From Larimichthys crocea (lineage: Eukaryota; Chordata; Actinopteri; Sciaenidae): DNA of 64,000 bases. This document shows, piece by piece, positions 1 to 11,166 of this stretch. Position numbers and translations under genes: made by a program. Location of the stretch: assembly GCF_000972845.2 (NCBI RefSeq), contig NC_040028.1, positions 12,036,038 through 12,100,037 on the forward strand, read 5' to 3'. The notes under the pieces are model-generated. The model did no database searches, had not been told where the DNA came from, and saw nothing but the letters and a program-made list of their open reading frames with translations. Within the stretch, counting starts at the first letter, position 1. The number at the start of each line of letters is the position of its first letter.

Positions 1-570
1 CTCCATTGACATGAAAACACACAACACACACTCTTTGTTTTTGTCTCAATCCCACGAACACCAAATGTGGCTCAATATGCTGCTGAAAATAGTTCCAAAA
101 GAAACAACGCTGTTAAAAACTACGATGCCTAAACCCTTTTTATCCACTGAAAAAAATATCTGTGAAGAGATAGCCATAACAATGTAGAACAATATAAAAT
201 ATCACCACACTGATCCTGACAAAATAAAATATTACTCAATAGCCTATGTCTGATAGTGTCCATAATTATAGATCAGAAATATACATGAATACATTGAAAA
301 TAATGTGATCTGGGGCTAAAACATCCCATATAAAATTAAAACTTGACTATTATATCAAGGGTAGTAGTAGTTGGCAGAGAGTAACCGGTGTGTTGTGAAT
401 CGTGGTCCGCAGTGCGCAGATAGCATGACACTTACAAGTGTGAAGGTTTGAACACAGTACACTTACTAGACTTAAAAGCAGGCAGCCAACAGAGAACATA
501 TTGTAAGAACGGGTATGGAGTCAATCCTATGTCAAAAACGTGTAATGTTGTGTCAGATGGGGCCGAAAGA
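1..570. other. No gene recognised; AT-rich DNA
   Basis: I see no exon, repeat border or known family here. If the minus-strand gene with exons at 1547-1630 and 4668-4740 is real, this stretch would be intronic or contain later exons that I could not recognise. Confidence 0.4.
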
Positions 571-1005
571 AGGAGTTCAAGTATTTTGGGGTCTTGTTCA
601 AGAGTGATGGGAAAACAGAGCACAAGATGGACCACTTTACCATTGTGGGGAGCATCTGAGCCAGAAGGCAAAGCTCTACACTTTCCAATTGATTTACATT
701 CCAACCCTCACCTATGGTCATGAGCTTTGGGCAGTGACCAAAAGAATGAGAATGGACTCTTTAGTTGGGTGAACTGCTGCTGCTCCACATCAAAATGAGC
801 CAGCTGAGCTGGTTCGGGCAAGGAGGCCACATCCCTTTTAAGGTGTTCCAGATACGTCCAACTTCCAAGAGACTCCAGAGCAGTTCCAGAATTGCCTGGA
901 GGGACTAGCAGGCCTCGGGATGCCTTGGGATCCCCCCAGGAGGCGCTAGGATGCATTGCTGGGGAGAAGGACACCTGGAACACCCTGCTGGATGTTGTAT
1001 CAAAA
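571..1005 (+). mobile_element. LINE remnant, RTE-like, C-terminal part of the reverse transcriptase ORF
   Basis: A decayed piece of a non-LTR retrotransposon protein. The plus strand keeps the nucleotide signatures for a FKYFGVLFKSDGK-like stretch (from 571), a TLTYGHELW-like motif (about 700-725), a WFG-like stretch (about 810-830) and the tail 'gcattgctggggagaaggac' (about 950-972). The order matches the C-terminal domain after the RT core. Frame breaks are numerous. Related pieces at 25690-25985 and 48970-49510 carry the same motifs in the same orientation. Assignment to RTE rather than another LINE clade is from memory of motif order. Confidence 0.7.
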
Positions 1006-1546
1006 AACAATTCCCCAAAATCACAGATTACCCACAATGATAAGAGATTTCACTGTCTAGTGCTGTTCTCAGAATCTCATTTAATGCTTTATCTTCACAT
1101 GGCAACTTGGTTAAGGTAAGGCAAACATGCTTAATATAAATGATTAACATTAATTGCAGGTTTGTACCACATGGTCTGACTGATAGAACACTGACATTAC
1201 TGTTTTATGCCAATACTGTTTAACCCTCTAGAAATTGTGAGCCAGTCAGTCCTCCCTGCGGACTCTTCAGCGAACTTCAGTTGACATAGAAGAAGAGATA
1301 CTTCATTGTGGCTCTAAGTATTTTTCAAATTTGCAAAAAGAATTCATATAAATATCTCTAGAAGTCTTTCCTCAGAACGTCCTGGACTTTGAACGTAGGC
1401 TCACGTTGGCCCTCACAAAGGAAACTACTGAAGGTCCAAAGCCTGCACTTTCTGCTGCGCAGAGCCGCTGCACTCGGTAATGCAGAGTCTGAAAGCTTCT
1501 GATGGGAGATGTATCAAATGCTTGTGGGGACAAGAGCAGAAAATAC
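1006..1546. other. No gene recognised; probable intron of the minus-strand gene
   Basis: Nothing identifiable between the LINE remnant and the donor of candidate exon 2. I searched the minus strand for a following phase-1 exon and found none that is convincing. Confidence 0.4.
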
Positions 1547-1630
1547 CTCTGCTCGTCTCTTTGTAGAGGCGGGGAAAGAGCAATAGGATGTCGTCCTCCG
1601 AGAGAATGCGGCTGCCATTATCTGTGTCAC
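1547..1630 (-). CDS. Candidate exon 2 of an unidentified secreted or membrane protein gene
   Basis: An 84-nt internal exon read right to left. It is bounded by an AG acceptor (opposite 1631-1632, after a moderately pyrimidine-rich tract) and a GT donor opposite 1545-1546 (context AGCAGAG then GTATTT). Read with a phase-1 start, the 84 nt give 2 nt, 27 codons and 1 nt, so the exon is symmetric 1-1 and joins in frame to the phase-1 donor of the signal-peptide exon at 4668-4740; the split codon becomes TGT (Cys). The encoded segment includes ILSEDDILLLFPRLYKETSR and has several CpGs, unlike the flanking DNA. I do not recognise the family. Later exons would lie left of the window. The alternative is chance splice-like signals in a 77-codon open stretch; the phase match and protein-like composition argue against that. 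Confidence 0.5.
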
Positions 1631-4025
1631 CTGACACAAGGCCACCGAGAGCAGCCATGATGGATGTCTGCTCCTCTCCTTTTGTTTCTCAGAGGTAAAT
1701 ATGAGAGCAGCTACTTGTCCTCCAGGAGCATCTCACCATTTCATCTCAGCACAGCGTGTCAATTCTGATCACTAGATGCATTTGAGAAGCACAGGAGCAT
1801 CATAAATGAGTAATGCAGCTGTCAGTTTAGTTCAGTTCATTGGCTTACATCACTGACATAAACTGCGTCTATACACCAACACAAGCCCGGTGTCATAGCC
1901 GCCCCCAGAGAGCAAATACAGAACAAAAGAGCAAATGATGCCATGCCTGTGGAACAGTATTCAGCTGCTGGTGGAGGTCTGGGCAGAGAAAAAGAAACTT
2001 AACAAGCGAATCTTTGACTGTGTCTCAATTTAGGTATGAACCTGCACTCGAATTGACTGCTTCTAGGACGAAGCCTCAAAAAGCTTTGACCAAACTAACT
2101 GCCAGTGATCAAAATGTAAGGAGAGAAAAATTGTGTTTTGAAAGTTTGTGACAAAGTTTCGATTTGAGCAGTGTGAGCGTTGACTGATTGACACGTGTTT
2201 CCTCCTCTGGGATTTCGGTAACTGTTTGCTGAAACTGTTCACAACTGCAAACCCATACACTCGACTCTGCTGCTGCTGACAGCTCGGTATGTACTCGCTG
2301 CTGTCCAGACTTCCTGAACATACTGAACTGCAGCCAATATGCTGGAGAACACCGAACACACTGACTGGAAGCTTCAAGGCTTGCAAGATTCATCCCTGTA
2401 CCGCAGTCAGACAGCAGGCTTGAGTACTCGTTAGCCTGTGGATGGTGTTCCTGCTGCCTGCAGAGTTTGCCGAGACTCTCTGCCGAAACTTTTAGAAACC
2501 GGTTAAGATCCCGGAACAGTTTGCAAGACGTGTTTTAACAATGAAGCATTCCGAATATACTACAGCTTCCGATGACTCACACTGACCGGCTTCTCCATAA
2601 ATGAGAAGACCACACAACACACACATGGAAGCAGCAGCTACTCCCACTTCAAAGCTTGACTGGTGCTAACAGCTGCAGCTGTTCTATCAAATCAAATGTG
2701 CTACTCCATCGTGTTTAAAGCCTCAGCAAGTATACACGCAAATATATACACATACATATAGCAAAGAAGGTGATGCATCCAAAACCCCTTATTTAGTTTT
2801 GTTAAAAAAGATGGTTTAAGAAGACGGTTTCTTCCAGCTTTACTTTTGCAGTAAAACATAGAAAACGTCATTTCTACCTGCAGTACACAGCAGTGAGCTG
2901 CAGAGAGACAAACATGGGGACTGTTTTAAAGTGCACATTTCTTCACGTTGGATGAATACAGTTCTGTAGAGGTGGATGTCAAAAAAACAAAATCATTTCA
3001 TTTCATTCACAATCCTCTGACTCCACAGCCTGCACTTGTATTATATTACACATATTTATATCTAGATTTTTCAAGTTATTGTCGCAAAGCTTGCTGAGAT
3101 ATTTCTAAAAACAATAAAAATACATGAATAGTTTGGTCGAGCGAGGATGGAGAGACATTTTGTTCAATCCGGATATATCAACAAATCAGCACAGTTTATA
3201 CATAAATATTATTCACGTACTCTGAACTAATGAAAAGACGGCACGGTGCCGATTTATACTAACCTGCCGCTCAGATACTTTGTGAGTTTCAGAACTGTGA
3301 ACCACCACAGACTGAGGCGACTTTAAATCATCACTCTAATCATCAGAAATATATGTGAAATATAAAGCGTATGTGACGGGAGATATGCAAAAATATATTC
3401 TATATTTACAATATTTATATATATTGTATATATTTATATACAATAAACTACTTTAAGGAGATTCCAACCTTGTTTTTATTGATTGGAGTTTACTTGAATT
3501 TATTGTTACTGAGGAAAATAATTTAATGTGTTGATTATTTTCTCATCATTTATTTGTGAAAAACAAATTTTTGGGGGAACAACTTACAATAGATAATTTT
3601 AGATGGTTGTATGTGACTCGTGAATAAAGTGGTCAGTATTTTCATGGATATTTTTAAAGTAATCATGACCCTATCAATATTTCTGCCAGTCGGTGCTTCA
3701 GTAAATCATCATTATCCACTGTACATATTCCTCCATTTAGCTGCTTATTAAGGATCCATGAATTATCACCTCCTTCCTGTTTCCTTTCACACTTCACCTC
3801 ACTGCAAAGTGTGATCTCACATTTTTAACTTAAAGATGAAGAAGACAATAAATCATACTTGTATGATTTCTTCTGCCGCTTGGTGCATGCTGGTATTTTG
3901 CTCCACGTTGCTCATGCTGTTAATTATGTTAGAAACACTGTTTTGTTGGAATATGAGTGAGAAGTGTCAGGCAGGTTCCCCCCTCACCATCACTTTCATG
4001 TTTCACCCTCCTCCATCTCTCTCTC

Positions 4026-4068
<43 letters not shown>

Positions 4069-4667
4069 CTCCTCCCCCCACAGGCACAAAGACGCACTCT
4101 AGCGGCTGTGGAAACTTCACCTGGCTCTAGCCTATATTTCTGTGGACGCTGTTCTCACAGCAGACTTCAGTCTTCATGCTCTCCATCACAGCTCAAACTA
4201 ACTATTTTACTGGATTTCTTTAGAAAAGCCTCATAAAGCTCTGTGACAAATAACTTGAAATGTGTTAAAAAAAAAAAAAAAAAAACAGAGGGCTCCAGGC
4301 TGCAGAGCTCCTTTCTTGTGAATGAAATGATGCTGCTTGCTTGACCTTCATCTCATGCTGAGACTTAATTGCGCTCACAGCGAAGACATCACCAACTCTC
4401 TCATTCATGCACTGTGCCGACACTAAGTAGTGCAATCTCTGTAGACGCTGTGTCATCACTAAAGTCAAATCAGGAACAACAGAGGAGACTCTTCCTCCGC
4501 CTGCAACAATCTGAGGACGCAGCAAAGAGCCGCGGAGGGTCTGAGCTTGTTACCACACGCAGGAGCCGCCCCGTTATAGAACCTCTGCTCTCTCGTTAAG
4601 ACTGCGAAGTGAAGTCAGAGGTGAGCTGTAGGTGAACACAGTCAGTCAGTCAGTGCAGTGTACTCAC
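1631..4667 (-). other. Probable intron 1 of the minus-strand gene
   Basis: A 3,037-bp interval between two phase-1 splice sites, GT opposite 4666-4667 and AG opposite 1631-1632. It contains an AT-rich stretch (about 3000-3640), a (TC)n run, and a poly-A run near 4266-4285. I see no transposon protein signature. Short open frames here, such as those over the TC repeat, are not credible genes. Confidence 0.45.
4019..4067. repeat. (TC)n microsatellite
   Basis: An imperfect CT/TC dinucleotide run interrupted by 'ccctc', inside the proposed intron 1. It creates spurious Ser-Leu and Arg-Glu reading frames on both strands. Confidence 0.95.
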
Positions 4668-4740
4668 AGTGAGTGGCGGCGGACGCAGCGCTCAACACGC
4701 TCAGTGTGTGGAGCCAGATGAGGCGCAGCGATAGATCCAT
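4668..4740 (-). CDS. Signal-peptide first coding exon of an unidentified secreted or membrane protein
   Basis: The ATG is opposite 4738-4740, with A at -3 and G at +4 (strong Kozak context). The 73 nt encode 24 residues plus one base, starting MDLSLRLIWLHTLSVLSAA: a short polar N-terminus, a hydrophobic core and small residues suited to signal-peptidase cleavage near residues 18-22. The exon ends ACTCACT followed by GTGAGTAC, a near-ideal donor, giving a phase-1 intron. Signal-peptide exons followed by phase-1 introns are common in vertebrate extracellular and receptor genes. An upstream in-frame open stretch starts only at GTG, so this is the first ATG. The surroundings are CpG-rich and promoter-like. 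I cannot name the protein. The next exon fits at 1547-1630 (-). Confidence 0.62.
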
Positions 4741-5033
4741 CTTCCAGGATCCTGGATCAGGACCGGACTGTAGTATATCCGAGCGGAACCGCAACGGGTT
4801 GATCACTGTTGGTGAAGAGCGAGAGTCAAAGAGAGAGAGGGATAGAGAACGCACGCAGAAAAGAAGGAGAGAGGAGTCCTCCTCACTCACACGCGTCCAG
4901 CATGGAGGGATGGAAGTGGCGTGAAGGAGTGAGATGCTCTCACGTCGTCACTCCGACACTCCCTCACTGTGAGCTACATCCACCTCTCTCTCTCTCTTTC
5001 TCTCTCAGCCCCCCCCCTCCTCTACCTGTTTAA

Positions 5034-5080
<47 letters not shown>
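4741..5080 (-). promoter_or_regulatory. CpG-rich 5' UTR and promoter-like region
   Basis: Immediately upstream, on the minus strand, of the signal-peptide ATG. About 4480-4960 has clearly more CpG dinucleotides than the rest of the first 6 kb (for example 'gagcggaaccgcaacggg' and 'acacgcgtccag'), as expected for a vertebrate promoter or first exon. A long CT/GA tract follows at 4981-5078. A TATA-like 'tatata' lies opposite about 5145-5150, but its distance makes its role doubtful. The transcription start cannot be placed from sequence alone. Confidence 0.45.
5042..5078. repeat. (CT)n microsatellite
   Basis: An uninterrupted CT run beside a second CT-rich stretch at 4985-5005. It lies just upstream of the candidate minus-strand promoter. 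Confidence 0.95.
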
Positions 5081-5081
<1 letters not shown>

Positions 5082-6224
5082 CATCGCCCAATTTCAGTCT
5101 TTATTGGCTGAGAAGAAACAGTGCGTGATGCCCATATATTCACTATAAACCAATCATGGTTAAAAAGAAATAAATAAAATGAGTCACAGGGGTCCAGAGC
5201 TGCACAATCCACACACTGTTTGCAGGCTGCAGCTCATCAAAGATCTTTATGCAGCTCATGTTTTGGACACAAAGCTTCTCTCTCCCTGGAGTTTGAATGA
5301 AAATGTACTGGTGTGACTGGTGAATGAATTAAAAAAAAAAAAAAGCAATGAGCAACACTTCTAAACATAAATGAATTAAGGTCTAATGACAGTCAAATGG
5401 ATAAATATGTGTAATCTCTGTGTGCATTTGGATCCAGCTGTAAACATGCCTGCTGCGCACACATCAGGATCTCTCCTCTCCTCCTCTGTTTGTGGCTGTA
5501 AATCATTGCAGCCCCTCAGAGGCAGACAGCTCCTTCACTCTCACATAGGGTCGCGTCTCGCCGCTGACCTGAGATCTGCCAAACTCTCGCCCATGGGACT
5601 GAACTAAATTAATATTTGCAAAATAAATACTAGTAACGTTTACATGAAAAAGATGTCTGTGTGCAGTTTGGTATATTATTATGTTGAATCAAATTTGAAT
5701 TATAATATCAGCTCAAAATCAATGAGTAGAATGTAATAATATTTTATCAGTAAAGTCAACAATGTTGAAAAAATTGATAAATTCTCTTTGGTTTTAAACG
5801 CTGTACACCACGTGGACGTTGATGTCTGCCGCAGCCGCCGTCAACCGCCATCTGCTCAAGCTAAGAGACTTTAACACTTGCTCCAGCAGTTGAACATTGT
5901 TTTGCGTTACTGCGAGTTACCTAACAAGTTTACTGGCAGTATATTAGGTTTAATGTAGCCTGTATCGTGATTCAAAGTCAGAGCTTCAATGCCTCCCCCA
6001 CCTTAACTAACTATCTCACAGTGGAGCGAGGCGGCAAACACACGTTGTTCTGAGAGGTGAGAAAATAAAAGTTATATTGACTGCACTTGTTATCGGGTAT
6101 ATTGTACTTTTTTTTTTTAAACTTTGTCTGGCGTTATGTTGACAGGACATCTGATAATATGCTTTACACGCCATGCTCTGGTTTTCTCGATAAAGTCTTG
6201 TGTGTTACATCGGTACCAAGTTCT
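5081..6224. other. No gene recognised
   Basis: Mixed-composition DNA with a poly-A run (about 5331-5344). A moderately CpG-containing patch at 5800-5870 has no reading frame I can support. Confidence 0.4.
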
Positions 6225-7685
6225 GTTTTCAGAGCAGGTGATAAGGCTGGTCTGAGATCAGCAAAAGCCAACCTGTCCAGTGGCATCAGACTAGCAAAGA
6301 GGCCGTATAGCAGCAGGATAAACCACCACTTCACCAACAGCAGAGACACAAGGAGCCTGTGGCAGGGGTTACAGACCATCACGGACTATAAACCTCAACC
6401 ACAGACCTGTGACAACGACATCACGCTGAACGATCTGAACAACTTCTTTGGACGGTTGGAAGCTGACAACAGCACCCCTGCACGGAAGACACCACCTCCT
6501 CCAGATGACCAGGTGCTGTCCCTGTCTCCAGCCAGCGTGAGGAGATCCCTCTCCAGGATCAACGCTCGCAAAGCTGCAGGACTTGACAACATTCCTCTTT
6601 GTGTGCTAAAGGACTGTGCAGAGGAGCTCACAGATGTCCTCACAGACATCTTTAACGCCGCCTTGTCCCCACATGCTTTAAGAGCACCACTATCATTCCG
6701 GTTCCAAAGAAGGCCTCCATCATCATGAAGTGCTTTGAGCGGTTAGTCATGCAGCACATCAAATCTGTCCTCACTCCTTCCCCTCCTTCCCTACCAGTTT
6801 GCATATCGGGCCAACCGTCCACAGATGATGCAATCTCCACCGCCCTCCACTCAGCTCTCACTCACCTGGACACTTAGGACTCTTAGTATATGTGAGGATG
6901 CTGGTCTTAGACTTTAGTTCAGCTTTTAACACGATCATCCCCCAGCAGTTGATTGAGAAACTGGACTGTCTAGGACTGAACACCTCATTCTGCAACATGA
7001 TTGTTGGACTTCCTGACCGGAAGACCACAGGCAGTCCAGGTCAGCAGCAACACATCCAGCACCATCATGCTTAACACAGGGGCTCACTAGGATGCGTGCT
7101 CAGCCCCCTACTGCTGACCTATGACTGCACACCAACACACAACAGCAACCTCTTAATCAAGTTTGCAGATGACACTACTGAGGTGGGGCTCATCAACAAC
7201 TATGAGACAACAATCTCTCTCTCAAGGCGACGAAGACGAAGGAGATTGTTGTCGACTTCTGGAGAGCCTCCACCCAGCACCCTCCACTGAAATCAACGGT
7301 GCTGCTGTGGAGAGAGTGAGCAGCACCAAGTTCCTGGGTGTGCACCTCACTGAGGACCTCTCCTGGAGCAGCAACACCACATCACTGGCCAGGGAAGCTC
7401 AGCAGAGCCTCTACTTCCTCTGCAGACTGAAAAGAGCCAGAGCACCAGTCCCCATCATGCACACCTTCTACCGGGGAACCACCGAGAGCATCCTGACCAG
7501 CTGCATCACTGGTACGGCAGCTGCACTGCATCCTGCAGAAGGACCCTGCAGTGCATTGTGAGAGCAGCTGAGAAGATCATCAGTGCCCCCCTCCCCTCCT
7601 TCCAGAACATTTACAACATACCTGGCCCGCAAAGCACTCAGCATTGCGGGTGACTCCACCCATCCCAAACACCGCCTCTTGCATC
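6225..7685 (+). mobile_element. Rex1-like LINE remnant with reverse transcriptase domain
   Basis: A decayed non-LTR retrotransposon coding region. In order: a linker helix (AGDKAGLRSAKANL, from 6232), the pre-RT segment (INARKAAGLDNIPLCVLKDC at about 6559-6618), RT motifs including 'tttgcatatcgggccaaccg' (6798), [18 protein letters not shown] (about 6910-6960), the catalytic FADD motif (about 7162-7173), and the thumb and C-terminal part (VERVSSTKFLGVHLTEDLSW near 7309). The frame is broken by several indels, including loss of the palm segment before the ATG-less 6892 frame. FSSAFNTI is typical of Rex1/Babar-type fish LINEs. The 3' end stops inside the coding C-terminus and abuts the SAMD3-like sequence at about 7685, which is unusual because LINEs normally lose their 5' end. 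Confidence 0.8.
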
Positions 7686-9878
7686 TGCATCAAATACAGA
7701 CTGATCTGCATCAAATGTAGAGTCCTCTGCTGGAACATTATCTTCAGTGGACACCATTATCCTGCCTAGATGGAGAAGCACCACAGAACGATGTCACCCA
7801 TGGCCAAAGCAGTTCCCCATTCCACAGTTTGTATGAGACTGAGATGTACCTTGAAAGAGTCGATGAAGACTAGAGGAAGAATGGAACACTTCTGACTGCC
7901 TCAGTGGTCAAGGCAGACATATTGGAGAAGTTGGCTGAAACGATATATATGTATACAGATATGTGATGTTGCTGAGGGATTTGTCAAGAAATATCCTGCC
8001 TGAAGGAATCTGGCTCCTTCTCAGGCTACTATGGCTGGCAACAAAGCTTCACATACAAGATGGAAAATTATCGCACCAAACTCAGAGGCTACGGTGTTCC
8101 TGGGGTGATGTGCAATAAAGCGCAAGAGCCCTGGAGACCAGAAATCTGCAAAGAATGTGAAAAAGCCTTGAAAGGCAGAAGTAAACTATCTCCCACCATA
8201 CCAAGCAGGAGAGAATGAGGAGAGTCAAGAACAGGAAAGGATTCAGTTACTAACTGAAGTAAGGGAAAGAGACAAGAACAAATTTATCCAAAAAAAAAAA
8301 GATGGCCAAAACTTTTGCACACTGAAGAAATGAAATTGTTAACCAATCACCCACCATAGAGGACATCAAAGCCAGATGGCCAGCTCTATTTGAGGCATCT
8401 AATGTGAGTTACAAGTATATGGTAATCAGAAACATTCCTGAGGGGTCAGCTATATTATACAAATTGTGTTAAGTGACTGTCATCTCATAAATTATGCTTT
8501 AGGTATTATCAAATATAGTTTACAGGCTACATCAATTTATCTTTTAGATCCAGGATGAGTTTCACAGAATTACAACGGTGCACCTGGAATCGAAGTTCAT
8601 GTCCAAGCTAGATGAATAATCTCCCAGGCTTCTGAACCTCTTCCACTCAGAGGATAGGACCATGGGATTGAGGTTGCAGACTGTCCTACTGAAGGTATCC
8701 TAAGTTTGGCCATATTAGGTTTTTAATCTATATTTATATTAAATCTGCAGGAGGAAATGTTAGCCTGTGACTGTCTATAAAAATCTGTATTAAATAAGTG
8801 CATATCTTATCTTATCTTTTAATTATAGCAGTTTGTATGACCACTGAATTAGACATTGTTTATCACATGTTCTCAAAAATGTGATGCAAAATGTTTTCAT
8901 TTTCATAAATAATGATTATAAATAATGTGCTCTATATATGTTTTACATTACTCTGCTCTTACCAGTGTATTTTCTGGTTAAATGTAAACGTCTGACTCTT
9001 TAAGCACCAGCTGCCACTCACTTAAATGTTAAAATAGAGTTATAATGATATTGCTTCTTTTCCTCTACTGTAAAGGTACGACCAGCAGCATATCTTATCA
9101 TAAAACATAGTATCAGGGAAGCAGCTAGTTTGCCCAAAGGTGACAAAACTCACCTACCAGCTCACCATATGTCCACTGATAAACATAAGATTTAAAATGT
9201 TTTAGTTTTTTGGAACTTTCTTTTCATTTCCAGGACCTCAGTTAAGACAGGACGTCTTTCATAAGACTGGTCTCTCAGACAGGACATAAAGGACACTGAA
9301 GTCTAAGCCTCCTAGTGTTAAAAACTGCACCATTACCTTGAGTAATACTGTATTAATTTATGTTATTTCAGGCTCCTAGCAGTCCTAACATCAACATAAC
9401 CAGACACATTGTCATCTGTCTGATGTTGTACCTTTGGGAATCTGCCGAACAGCTCTTCAAAGAGTATAATGTAAGTTGAAATGCATCTCTCTCTCTCTCT
9501 TAATCACTATTTATTTAGGACCATCTTCTTTAGCTGTACAGTCTAAAATACAAAATGTCGTTATTTTAGGCTGCCGATCAAGACAGTGTGGCACAGGACC
9601 TTGCTGTACAAAGGATGAAAATTTACAGCATCCAGACTAATCTGTCAGAGGATACAGAGGACATCGGAATCGTGATAGATGGAACAAAGGTCCTGACTGC
9701 ACTGGGTAACTTTCCAAGGGCTTGTGCCATGCTCATTGGTTTGACATATGCAATGAATCTCGCCTATCCCAAGGAGCTCAGGTACACTTTTGAAGCCTTT
9801 CAGAAACTCTTCCTTAAGCTGGACTGTTCAAAGCTTTTCCCGAAAGTGAACAGCCTCAAGAGCAAGTTACTGACTTAA
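7686..9878 (+). pseudogene. Damaged copy of a fish SAMD3-like gene, introns retained
   Basis: The coding sequence resembles the C-terminal half of the multicopy fish family usually labelled sterile alpha motif domain-containing protein 3-like; function unknown. Exons: about 7686-8403 (SVDTIILPRWRS near 7741; SGYYGWQQSFTYKMENYRTK near 8023), 8548-8694, 9372-9470 and 9570-9878. Introns start and end properly: GTGAGT/TTTTAG, GTATCC/TTTCAG, GTAAGT/TTTTAG. The last exon is open for 102 codons to TAA and ends SPKV-like 'KVNSLKSKLLT'. Damage: TAG at 7871, TGA at 7964, TAA at 8617, a frameshift near 7832, and a duplicated 'tctgcatcaaat' stretch near 7684-7715 with a TGA. No SAM domain is present; the N-terminal half is replaced by the LINE. 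It is an unprocessed pseudogene, although the 3' exons alone could still be spliced. Family assignment is from memory. Confidence 0.72.
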
Positions 9879-11166
9879 GAAAGGAACCCTAAATACACTG
9901 GAGTGCTCAGTTACTCTGTGCTGCATTTAAGTGTTCAAGTCTTGTTCAGAAATAATATGCTATCCATACTCATTTGAAAGGTGTGATGTTATACTTTTTG
10001 TAGTTTGGCATTCCAGAAGCAACGAGTAAACGATAATGCTGCATTATAACCAGGACAGTGAGAGTTGTGTCTTGAAAACACAGAACTTCTTGATGGACTA
10101 TGAACCCTTTGCCACCAGCTTAGGACATATGAATGCCAGTGTCCACTTTCACAGAGGCAAAACCAGACACTCCTCTTGCTTTTCATGATTCATGATGCTG
10201 ATGTGTTTAGAAAATTTGTCATACTCAGTAACATTAAATATATTTTAAGTCATGTGGTACCAATTATAAGATGATTTAAACATTTCATTTATGTAAAGAT
10301 AATTCAATAATTAAATTAAATAATAATTAAATATTTAAAGATAATTGAATTTGGTAACATTATTCCAAGTTATGAGTTGATGTAACTTTTTTGTCCTCAA
10401 ACCAGATATTTAGTAAATAGAAATCTATTTCATCCACATAATTAGTAAATACAAATAAATTCCACCTAATTAATTAGTAAATCTAAATCACTTTTTCACA
10501 GATAATTACTTTCTTTCGGATACCTAGTATCAGTTTTTCCTGTATAATTGATTTAGATTTACTTAACTTTTGCCATATTATTAGTAAATCCAAAATATTT
10601 CAACCAATGATTTCATTATTTTGTATTTAATAGTTTTGTTTAAATTTGCTTAATTAAATCAATAGTTTTTAATCAAAGTTGAAGTAATTAAAATCTATTC
10701 AATTAAATTGCCACTTTGTTGCCTAAGTACACAATGGTCAAACTTTTCTGAGTGTAGATAACATTTATTCTTGTCTCACTGCGTTTGAATCCACATTCGT
10801 AGAGAGAGAGAGACTGAATTTGTTGGTTTATGAACAGTATCTGATATTATATGATGTAAAAAAAAAAGCCACATAATGTAACGTTTCTACCATTAAATAA
10901 CAGATTTTAAGTCATGTTGATGTTACACTGATTTGTAATGAGGTGAATGGTGTCTCTGTCATTCCTGCATCTGTTCATGTACTATGAAAGTTATGTAACG
11001 AGAAGTTTGAAATGCTTTACAGCACTAAGTCAAACTGGTGGTGAAACTGGATCATATTTTATGGAGAAAATGTTTTCTGGTTTTCCCTCTGATGTCCTCC
11101 GGCTGCTCTGCCTCAACTCTCTGTGATTCACAGAGTTTCCCGATGGACAGTCAACTGCTGTGAACC
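9879..11166. other. No gene recognised; very AT-rich with repeated 'attagtaaat'-like words
   Basis: Downstream of the SAMD3-like stop the DNA becomes AT-rich. Between 10405 and 10600 variants of 'ttagtaaat' recur at irregular spacing. No transposon ends or coding signal were found. Confidence 0.4.

Noticed and set aside
3836..4236. Open frames rich in Ser-Leu or Arg-Glu on both strands
   Set aside because: They are produced by the TC/GA microsatellite at 4019-4067 and have no other protein-like sequence.
4741..4890. An in-frame N-terminal extension of the signal-peptide exon
   Set aside because: It would have to start at GTG; the first ATG in that frame is at 4740 and has a strong Kozak context and a proper signal peptide directly after it.
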